From Bacteroidales bacterium M5 (GTDB taxonomy: Bacteria > Bacteroidota > Bacteroidia > Bacteroidales > Muribaculaceae): DNA of 5,492 nucleotides. Of this stretch, positions 1-5,492 are shown one piece after another; position 1 is the stretch's first letter; each line of letters opens with the position of its first letter. The translations under genes were made by a program, and so were the position numbers. The stretch spans positions 1-5,492 of the forward strand of contig LUJP01000014.1 in the NCBI GenBank assembly GCA_001689535.1, in the 5' to 3' direction. Under the pieces are notes generated by a model. It did no database searches, was not told the DNA's origin, and saw only the letters and a list, made by a program, of their open reading frames with translations.

Positions 1-9
1 AGCTCCTTA

Positions 10-40
10 TTGTGTATATCACAAAAAATAAGTAACTTTG
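10..40 (+). promoter_or_regulatory. Bacteroidota-type promoter of mutS2
   Basis: The sequence TAACTTTG at 33-40 matches the Bacteroidota -7 consensus TAnnTTTG at every fixed position. A TTG at 10-12 (ATTG at 9-12) lies exactly 20 bases upstream, the usual spacing for the -33 TTTG element. Transcription would be expected to start a few bases after position 40, roughly 44-48. That leaves almost no leader if translation starts at 50 and about 20 bases if it starts at 68. The match is seen directly; its activity is inferred. Confidence 0.65.
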
Positions 41-49
41 CAATAAAGA

Positions 50-2509
50 ATGAATGCACAGAGTATTATGATATTTCCTTCAACTTTTGAACAGAAAATA
101 GGATTCCCTCATATTAAAACGAAGATAATCGACCGGTGCCACTCCAATATGGCTAAGGAAAGAGTGGAGAATATAACGTTCTCCTCAGATTTCGACACGG
201 TGAAATTTGAGCTTTCTGCCGTTGACGAGATGCTTGGCCTTATTTCCGGCGACGCTATCCCTCCGCTTGGAAACGTAGCCGATATAGAGGCGGAACTAAA
301 AGGCATAAGTCTTGGAGGAAGCATGATTGCACCCTCGGAACTTCTTTTCGTAAGAAAGGCTCTCGAGTCCATGAAAGAGCTGAACGCATACTTCTGTGCG
401 CTCAAGGATGAATCTGGAAACAGTCGTGTAAATACCTTGGACTCCATAGCCTCGGGAATCCTGACATTTCCTGAACTCTGCCGCATCATAGACAGAGTAC
501 TCGACCGTTACGGCAATGTCAAGGACTCTGCATCGGCCGAACTTGCAGACTTACGGCGGAAAATGAACAGCATGTCGGGAGCGGTAAACGCGGCAATGCG
601 GCGCGTTATGACGAATGCGCTGAAAGAAGGAATTATTGACGCCGATGCATCTCCGTCGGTTCGTGACGGAAGGCTTGTTATTCCCGTAGCACCGATGAAT
701 AAACGCCGTCTGTCAGGAATAGTGCATGATGAGTCCGCATCGGGCAAGACTGTGTATATCGAGCCTGCAGAAGTGGTGGAAGCCAACAACCGTCTGAGGG
801 AACTCCAGATGGAAGAGCGAAGAGAAATAGCGCGTATTATCTCATCGGTCTGTGCGGAAATAAGACCATACACCGAAGAAATCGCCCAAAGCAACAGTGC
901 GGTAGGAGAAATAGACTTTATCAATGCCAAATCTCTCTATGCGCGTTCGATAGAGGCATGTATGCCTTCCATTCATCCAGAGCCTGAACTGGAGTGGTAT
1001 CATGCATGTCATCCTGTGCTGAAGGAATCTCTTGAAAAGCAGGGGAAAGAGATAGTGCCGCTATATATTACCCTTGGAGAGGACAGCCGTATTCTTATCG
1101 TGTCCGGCCCTAATGCCGGTGGAAAGTCGGCTTGCCTTAAGACCGTGGGAATTGTGCAATATATGCTTCAATGCGGTCTGCTACCTCCGCTTCATGAGAA
1201 TTCCCATTGCGGTATATTTCGTGATATTTTCATGGAGATCGGCGACAATCAGAGCATAGAAGATGACCTAAGTACATACAGCTCCCATTTGCGAGACATG
1301 AAGGAAATCCTTGCCAAGGGATCAGACAAATCGCTTGTTCTGATAGATGAATTCGGAGCTGGAACCGAGCCTCAGATAGGAGGAGCCATAGCGCAGGCTG
1401 TGCTCGAACAATTCCATGAGAAGGGAATGTGGGGAGTGATCACCACCCACTACCAGAATCTCAAACACTATGCTGAGGAAACACCGGGTCTGGTGAATGG
1501 TTCAATGCTTTATGACCGGCATCTCATGCAGCCTCTTTTCAAACTCTCAATCGGTAATGCTGGAAGCTCTTTCGCTCTGGAAATAGCAAGGAAAATAGGC
1601 TTGCCGAAGGATGTAGTGGCTAACGCGGAGGCTATAGTGGGAAGCGATTATGTGAATCTCGACAAATATCTGCTGGATATAGCCCGGGATAAAAGATACT
1701 GGGAAAACAAGCGGCAACAAATTCGACTCAAGGAGAAAAAGCTGGACGATACCATAACGCGTTATGAAGAAGATGCCGATAACCTCAGGGCCCAGCGTCG
1801 GGAAATAATATCCGATGCTAAAGAAAAGGCTACGAGGATTATCGAAGGCTCTAACGCATTGATTGAGCGTACCATCCATGAAATCCGAAAGAGCAATGCC
1901 GAAAAAGAAAAGACTCTTGAAGCACGAGAGCAGCTAAAACGGCAGAAAAATACTATTGCGAAGGAGGCAGAAAAAGACCCCGAACTTCTCAGGAAAGCGC
2001 CCAAGAAGAAAAAGAGTTCCGGGAAAGAAATGAAAAGTCAGGAAAAAATCGCGGTGGGCGATACTGTGAAGCTTGACGGAGGCGGTGTGCCGGGACGGGT
2101 GCTTGAAATCAACGGTGAAAATGCCTCTGTCAATTTCGGCATGCTGAAGACCACTGTAAAACTTTCACGACTGAAAAAATCGGATGCCCAGATTAAAAAC
2201 GGGGCAAAAGACACATCCTTTGTAAGCTCGGCAACAAATGCCGAGAGCCGTCAGAGGCAGCTTAATTTCAAGCGGGAAATTGATGTGAGAGGAATGCGTG
2301 TGGACGAAGCTGTCCAGGCCGTAACTTATTTCATTGACGATGCGATTCAGTTCGGTGCGGAACAGGTAAGGATTCTTCACGGAACAGGCACCGGCGCACT
2401 CCGCCAGTACATAAGAGATTATCTGAAAGGCGTGAATGGAGTTAAAGGATTCCGCGATGAGCATGTCCAGTTCGGAGGAGCCGGAATCACCGTCGTGGAG
2501 TTGAGCTGA
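50..2509 (+). CDS. mutS2: Endonuclease MutS2 (MutS-family ATPase with Smr domain)
   Basis: This is a complete MutS2 of 819 residues, close to the usual length of about 780-830. It lacks the N-terminal mismatch-recognition domain of MutS, as the family does. The N-terminal half is the MutS core and clamp region. The ATPase follows: Walker A GPNAGGKS at residues 353-360, Walker B LVLIDE at 429-434 and the adjoining GAGTEP. A highly charged, probably coiled-coil stretch covers about 550-660. A small KOW-like beta segment lies at about 668-711. The Smr domain runs from about 743 to the end, with DVRGMR at 745-750, HGTGTGALR at 777-785 and a GGAGITVVEL terminus. Known family roles are dimerisation, nicking or binding of branched DNA through Smr, anti-recombination, and in Bacillus subtilis the splitting of collided ribosomes. 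Which applies here cannot be told. The start at 50 gives the longest frame. The ATG at 68 is a serious alternative, because the protein would then begin MIFPSTFEQKIGF, which resembles other Bacteroidota MutS2 starts as I remember them, and the promoter lies very close to 50. Neither start has a clear Shine-Dalgarno. The gene appears to be monocistronic. Confidence 0.95.
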   Translation: MNAQSIMIFPSTFEQKIGFPHIKTKIIDRCHSNMAKERVENITFSSDFDTVKFELSAVDEMLGLISGDAIPPLGNVADIEAELKGISLGGSMIAPSELLFVRKALESMKELNAYFCALKDESGNSRVNTLDSIASGILTFPELCRIIDRVLDRYGNVKDSASAELADLRRKMNSMSGAVNAAMRRVMTNALKEGIIDADASPSVRDGRLVIPVAPMNKRRLSGIVHDESASGKTVYIEPAEVVEANNRLRELQMEERREIARIISSVCAEIRPYTEEIAQSNSAVGEIDFINAKSLYARSIEACMPSIHPEPELEWYHACHPVLKESLEKQGKEIVPLYITLGEDSRILIVSGPNAGGKSACLKTVGIVQYMLQCGLLPPLHENSHCGIFRDIFMEIGDNQSIEDDLSTYSSHLRDMKEILAKGSDKSLVLIDEFGAGTEPQIGGAIAQAVLEQFHEKGMWGVITTHYQNLKHYAEETPGLVNGSMLYDRHLMQPLFKLSIGNAGSSFALEIARKIGLPKDVVANAEAIVGSDYVNLDKYLLDIARDKRYWENKRQQIRLKEKKLDDTITRYEEDADNLRAQRREIISDAKEKATRIIEGSNALIERTIHEIRKSNAEKEKTLEAREQLKRQKNTIAKEAEKDPELLRKAPKKKKSSGKEMKSQEKIAVGDTVKLDGGGVPGRVLEINGENASVNFGMLKTTVKLSRLKKSDAQIKNGAKDTSFVSSATNAESRQRQLNFKREIDVRGMRVDEAVQAVTYFIDDAIQFGAEQVRILHGTGTGALRQYIRDYLKGVNGVKGFRDEHVQFGGAGITVVELS

Positions 2510-2529
2510 AATTCCTTTTTCGGTATCGC

Positions 2530-4932
2530 TTAAAACAGCAATGCTATTCTATAGACACCAAATGCCATAATCCAGGCTATAAGAGTACTATATACTATAG
2601 AGAAGATTCCGTATTTCAGCTTTCCCGTCTCCTTGACTATGGCGGTAATGGTGGCTATACATGGACAGTATAGAAGAATGAACACCATGAAACTAAGCGC
2701 ATTCGCCATAGTGAAGTCTGGTTCGCCGGTAACCGTACATGGAGCGGTTATTCGCGAAGAGAGAGAGGCATCGTCTATTTCTTCGTTGCCGGTATAGAGC
2801 ACACCGAGAGTAGAAACTACAATTTCCTTCGCCGGAATTCCGGCAATAGCGGCGACTGTGGCTCTCCAGTGAAATCCGAGCGGCTCCATAACCGGATTTA
2901 CAGCTTTGCCAAGCATCTGCAGGTATGAATCGGTATGAGGGTCAATGGCGGAGGCTGTCGCTGTGGGATTATTTTCGACATTGGTTCCTGCAGAGTCATG
3001 ATGAGGGAAATAATTCAGAGCCCACACGAGGATGCTGGCAACGAGGATAACTCCGCCCATCTTCTTCAGATATTGTTCTCCCTTTCCCCACATGTGGCGG
3101 AGCGAGGCTTTTAAGGTAGGGATACGATAGGGAGGGAGCTCCATGACAAACGGAGTCTCGTCGGCCTTAAAGTAGAATTTCCTTAAAATCTTTGCGGTAA
3201 ACATAGCCACTATAATGCCCGTGAGATAAAGACACAGGAATACGAAAGCAGCATGTTTCTCAAAGAATGTACCGACGAGAAGCACATAAATCGGCAAACG
3301 TGCCGAACATGACATGAACGGATTTATGAGAATGGTGATGATGCGGCTGCTTCGGCTCTCTATGCTTCGGCTTGCCATAATGGCCGGAACATTGCATCCG
3401 AAACCCATTACAAGTGGTATGAAAGACTTGCCGTGGAGTCCAATTCGATGCATCAGCTTATCCATTATGAATGCAGCCCTGGCCATGTAGCCCGAATCTT
3501 CCATAAAGGAGATGCAGAGATAGAGAATAAGAATGTTGGGGAGGAATACAATTACACCTCCGACGCCTCCTAAAATACCATCGGCAATAAGGTCTTTCAG
3601 CATTCCGTCGGGCATGTATTTGGAAACAAGCCCTGAGATGAAATCCACCAGAGACTCAATCCATTCCATGGGATATGCTCCTAACTCAAATGTTGCCCAG
3701 AATGTGATGAATAGAATGAGAAGAAAAATCGGGAAACCGAAAAGCTTGCTTGTGACAAGGGTATCTATGATATGAGAATTGCTTTCTGTCTGCGTCCGGT
3801 TTCTGGAATAGGTTTCAGCGAGTGCTCCGGCTATGAAACCATACTTGTCGGCGGCAATCGTGGAAGTGAGGTCTTCGCCATGTAACGACTCTATCCGTTT
3901 TACCAGATTGTCGCGCGTCTTCAGAATTTCCGAACTTCCCGGACTTTCCTGGATTAAACGTTCGGACTCCTTGTCGCCCTGAAGCAGTTTAATGGCTATA
4001 TATCGAGGTGAGAAATGACGTCCGATATTGGAATCGGCCTTGATCATATCCTTCAATACCGTCACACCTTTCTCTATATCCTCACCGAGATTTACATGGA
4101 TATGTCTTACAGATGTGTTTATGTCTTCGTAAACGTCTATGATCGTCTGGAAGAGATTGTCAAGACCTCGGCCATCACGTGAAACCGTGGGTACTACCGG
4201 AACGCCAATCATTTCACCGAGCAACTTATAGTCAAGCTTGTCACCGGAGGCCTCCAGTTCATCGAACATATTCAGAGCAATTACCATTTTGCGGTCCATG
4301 TCAATGAGTTCCGAGGTGAGATAGAGATTGCGTTCAAGATTAGAGGCCACCACAACGTTTACCATCACATCAGGAGTCTCTTCTTTGAGGAAACGCCGTA
4401 CGTACAGTTCCTCGGGAGAATAAGCATCGAGGGAATATGTTCCGGGCAAATCCACAATGTTGAACTTATATCCCCGGAACGTAAATGTCCCTTCTTTGGC
4501 ATCGACAGTAACTCCACTGTAATTTCCTACATGCTCATGAGCGCCTGCAGCTACATTGAACAATGAAGTTTTTCCGCAATTCGGATTTCCTATCAGCGCA
4601 ATATTGATAGTGCGGCGTTTCGACTCATAGGTTTCTTTATGAGATGAGACTGGGATATAACCGGATGTAGTAATCGTTTTCTCGGGTGTGGAGGTTTCCT
4701 GAGCGGAGTCGATAGGGACAACTTCAATAAGATGCGCTTCCGAGCGCCTTAAAGATACGTCGTAACTCATAAGGCGGTATTTAATAGGGTCGAGTAGGGG
4801 AGCATAAAGGATAACCTCGATTTCTCTTCCTTTTACGAATCCCATCTCCATCAGACGCTTTCTGAAAGCCCCGTGGCCAAGAATTTTGAGAATTACGGCT
4901 TTCTCGCCGGTTTTGAGCTCGTCTAATCTCAT
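2530..4932 (-). CDS. feoB: Ferrous iron transporter, FeoA-FeoB fusion
   Basis: This 800-residue inner-membrane Fe(II) importer joins FeoA and FeoB in one chain. Numbering is from the ATG at 4930-4932. Residues 1-72 form the FeoA domain, an SH3-like fold with the typical RLMEMGF stretch. A polar linker runs to about 108. The GTPase domain follows: G1 GNPNCGKTS at 115-123, switch-I threonine at about 142, G3 DLPG at 161-164, G4 NMFD at 221-224 and a G5-like SRDG at 251-254. A helical regulatory domain extends to about 380. The membrane part has about eight hydrophobic segments from 402 to 796. It carries the two conserved gate motifs, GCNVPAIMASR at 512-522 and NPFMSCSARLPIY at 537-549, and the late LLYCPC segment near 754-759. 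GTP binding and hydrolysis gate iron entry. The frame can be extended 17 codons to a TTG at 4983, but FeoA proteins begin at the MRLDEL methionine, so I use 4932. No separate feoC is present. The fusion is known from Bacteroidota, so it is not novel. Control by an iron regulator is likely from the family, but no clear Fur box is visible. Confidence 0.96.
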   Translation of the reverse strand: MRLDELKTGEKAVILKILGHGAFRKRLMEMGFVKGREIEVILYAPLLDPIKYRLMSYDVSLRRSEAHLIEVVPIDSAQETSTPEKTITTSGYIPVSSHKETYESKRRTINIALIGNPNCGKTSLFNVAAGAHEHVGNYSGVTVDAKEGTFTFRGYKFNIVDLPGTYSLDAYSPEELYVRRFLKEETPDVMVNVVVASNLERNLYLTSELIDMDRKMVIALNMFDELEASGDKLDYKLLGEMIGVPVVPTVSRDGRGLDNLFQTIIDVYEDINTSVRHIHVNLGEDIEKGVTVLKDMIKADSNIGRHFSPRYIAIKLLQGDKESERLIQESPGSSEILKTRDNLVKRIESLHGEDLTSTIAADKYGFIAGALAETYSRNRTQTESNSHIIDTLVTSKLFGFPIFLLILFITFWATFELGAYPMEWIESLVDFISGLVSKYMPDGMLKDLIADGILGGVGGVIVFLPNILILYLCISFMEDSGYMARAAFIMDKLMHRIGLHGKSFIPLVMGFGCNVPAIMASRSIESRSSRIITILINPFMSCSARLPIYVLLVGTFFEKHAAFVFLCLYLTGIIVAMFTAKILRKFYFKADETPFVMELPPYRIPTLKASLRHMWGKGEQYLKKMGGVILVASILVWALNYFPHHDSAGTNVENNPTATASAIDPHTDSYLQMLGKAVNPVMEPLGFHWRATVAAIAGIPAKEIVVSTLGVLYTGNEEIDDASLSSRITAPCTVTGEPDFTMANALSFMVFILLYCPCIATITAIVKETGKLKYGIFSIVYSTLIAWIMAFGVYRIALLF

Positions 4933-4980
4933 ATCTCGTTTTGAAATTTTCAGCAAAATTGCAAAATATGACCGACAACG

Positions 4981-5016
4981 CAATAAGAAAAAACGATTAT
5001 TTATAACCGTTCCAAA
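4981..5016 (-). promoter_or_regulatory. Weak candidate promoter of feoAB
   Basis: On the minus strand a TTTG at 5016-5013 is followed after 23 bases by TTCTTATTG at 4989-4981 and then CGTTGTC. The downstream box is a poor fit to TAnnTTTG and the spacer is longer than the usual 19-21. However, the 16 bases at 4989-4974 match 12 of 16 bases with the much better promoter of the neighbouring small gene (5409-5394), including an identical CGTTGTC. An alternative -7 box is TATTTTG at 4968-4962, one base short of the consensus and with no good -33 partner. Either would give a short leader before the ATG at 4932. This is an inference from weak matches. Confidence 0.25.
4992..5011 (-). terminator. Inverted repeat, likely minus-strand terminator (or feoAB operator)
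   Basis: A 20-base inverted repeat has two 9-base arms around a 2-base centre. Read on the minus strand, AACGGTTAT faces ATAATCGTT. The only non-Watson-Crick position is a G-T, which would be a G-U pair in minus-strand RNA but an A-C mismatch in plus-strand RNA. The stem is followed by TTTTCTT, so the RNA would end in a U-rich run. This fits an intrinsic terminator about 60 bases past the stop of the small gene, separating it from feoAB. The stem is AT-rich and thus modest. The repeat also lies between the two halves of the weak feoAB promoter candidate, where a repressor could bind, so an operator is the alternative. Confidence 0.45.
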
Positions 5017-5039
5017 TAAAGTGGGCTAATTTGTAAGAA

Positions 5040-5058
5040 AAGTATTTTTGGGATACTT
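5040..5058 (-). terminator. Small hairpin downstream of the 104-aa gene, weak terminator candidate
   Basis: On the minus strand, AAGTAT and ATACTT form a perfect 6-base stem around a 7-base loop. It is followed by TTCTTAC, which extends the T run begun in the stem's 3' arm. It starts 13 bases after the stop codon of the small gene, the right place for a terminator. The stem is short with a single G-C pair, so alone it would be weak. It may act together with the larger hairpin at 4992-5011. Confidence 0.3.
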
Positions 5059-5071
5059 ATTGAAAAAAAGG

Positions 5072-5386
5072 TCAGCAAACCACGACTTTCTTTGACCAAG
5101 CCTCGCACTTCACAATATAGCAACCTTGCGGCAACTCGATTCTTTCGGAACCTTCGGATAGTTTCAGGCGTTTTACTACTTGTCCGGTAATAGAGTAGAC
5201 TCTGAAATTGTAAGTGCCGCTTTCTGGTTTTACAATTATCTCTATTCCGCCGGAATAGACCTTGACTTCGGGCGCATTTTCTTTTAGGCTGTTATTTCGG
5301 TTTTCTACGGGCGCAGACGGAAAGCATTCCACCATTGCCGGAGAACCTAATACAAAGGATAATATGATGAATAACCGATATAACAT
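5072..5386 (-). CDS. Small secreted protein with T9SS sorting-domain-like fold
   Basis: This complete 104-residue protein has no recognised function. Residues 1-17 look like a Sec signal peptide: an Arg at position 4, a hydrophobic core LFIILSFVL, and a plausible signal peptidase I site after SPA at 15-17. The cysteine at 21 is preceded by MVE, which does not fit a lipobox. A polar linker covers about 22-39. Residues 40-104 resemble the Por-secretion C-terminal sorting domain: VKVYSGGIEI, then FRVYSITGQVVKRLKL at 61-76, then IELPQGCYIVK at 83-93, and an ending in SKKVVVC. The family pattern is GQ-V after a VY strand, a G-Y-V turn and a terminal KK-V. Unusually there is no cargo domain ahead of it. 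Cysteines lie at 21, 89, 94 and 104, and a cysteine as the last residue is odd. It could instead be one of the small secreted beta-sandwich proteins common in Bacteroidales (DUF3244-like). The ATG at 5386 lies close behind an excellent promoter, which supports both the gene and its start. Confidence 0.75.
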   Translation of the reverse strand: MLYRLFIILSFVLGSPAMVECFPSAPVENRNNSLKENAPEVKVYSGGIEIIVKPESGTYNFRVYSITGQVVKRLKLSEGSERIELPQGCYIVKCEAWSKKVVVC

Positions 5387-5401
5387 ATTTCAAGACAACG
5401 A

Positions 5402-5432
5402 CAAAAGTATGCAATTATTATTTCAAATCAAA
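5402..5432 (-). promoter_or_regulatory. Bacteroidota-type promoter of the 104-aa secreted protein gene
   Basis: On the minus strand TTTG at 5432-5429 is followed by a 19-base spacer and TACTTTTG at 5409-5402. Both elements and the spacing match the Bacteroidota TTTG-N19-21-TAnnTTTG pattern exactly. Transcription should start near 5394-5398, giving a leader of only about 8-12 bases before the ATG at 5386. There is no visible Shine-Dalgarno in that leader. The strength of the match is good evidence that the short downstream frame is a real, expressed gene. Confidence 0.7.
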
Positions 5433-5492
5433 ACTTTAATCAAAAATTTCCCGGTTCAAAGAGTTTCTAAGAGGGTGTTTCATAACGATTGT

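Noticed and set aside
109..2464. Open frames of 60-140 codons antisense to, or in another frame of, mutS2
   Set aside because: They lie wholly inside a well-supported conserved gene, show no recognisable domains and have no promoters of their own. They are by-products of mutS2 codon use.
2575..2612. CTATA/ACTATA repeats near the 3' end of feoAB
   Set aside because: They are explained by codons for conserved hydrophobic and Tyr residues in the last membrane helix (IVYSTLIAW), and there is no regular repeat unit.
3533..3775. 80-codon plus-strand open frame inside feoAB
   Set aside because: It runs antisense to the conserved FeoB membrane region and has no family features.
4781..4978. 65-codon minus-strand frame overlapping the start of feoAB
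   Set aside because: It overlaps the FeoA domain in another frame, and its Arg/Ser-rich translation looks like a frame-shift shadow.
4933..4983. Extension of feoAB by 17 codons to a TTG start at 4983
   Set aside because: The start would be a rare codon with no ribosome binding site. The added residues have no counterpart in FeoA, whose domain begins at the MRLDEL methionine (4932).
5043..5050. TATTTTTG, a plus-strand match to the -7 promoter consensus
   Set aside because: No TTTG or TTG lies at 19-21 bases upstream, and the only thing downstream on the plus strand is the antisense of the small gene. Such a match is expected by chance in AT-rich DNA.
4933..5071. Fur box or riboswitch upstream of feoAB
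   Set aside because: I looked for a Fur-type GATAAT repeat and for a structured metal-sensing leader. Only the 9-2-9 inverted repeat and a small hairpin are present, and neither fits those consensus patterns.

Overview
The window looks like a piece of a Bacteroidota chromosome, most likely of the order Bacteroidales. Three things point there. First, two of the genes are preceded by the Bacteroidota-type promoter pattern (TTG or TTTG, a 19-20 base spacer, then TAnnTTTG), and start codons lack clear Shine-Dalgarno sequences. Second, FeoA and FeoB are fused in one polypeptide, an arrangement known from this phylum. Third, a small secreted protein resembles the C-terminal sorting domain of the type IX secretion system (T9SS), a domain family characteristic of Bacteroidota. 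The genus cannot be fixed from the sequence alone.

Layout. Bases 1-49 hold a good Bacteroidota-type promoter directly in front of mutS2, which fills 50-2509 on the + strand. Only 20 bases separate its stop from the stop of the convergent minus-strand feoAB gene (2530-4932). A 139-base intergenic stretch (4933-5071) follows. It carries two hairpins oriented as minus-strand terminators and a weak promoter candidate for feoAB. Next is a minus-strand gene for a 104-residue exported protein (5072-5386) with a near-perfect promoter at 5402-5432. The last 60 bases hold no feature I can support.

Functions. MutS2 is a homodimeric MutS-family ATPase with a C-terminal Smr domain. In different bacteria it has been linked to suppression of recombination and to rescue of collided ribosomes. 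FeoAB is the GTP-dependent ferrous iron importer of the inner membrane, typical of anaerobes that meet iron as Fe(II). The small protein is exported and otherwise unknown. The three genes do not form an obvious pathway: mutS2 is an independent unit. The small gene and feoAB share a strand but seem to be separated by termination signals.

Both large genes are intact housekeeping genes, and I see no convincing new defence or mobile system. The points most worth a second look are the stand-alone sorting-domain-like protein, the 20-base inverted repeat upstream of feoAB (terminator or operator), and the very short mutS2 leader.
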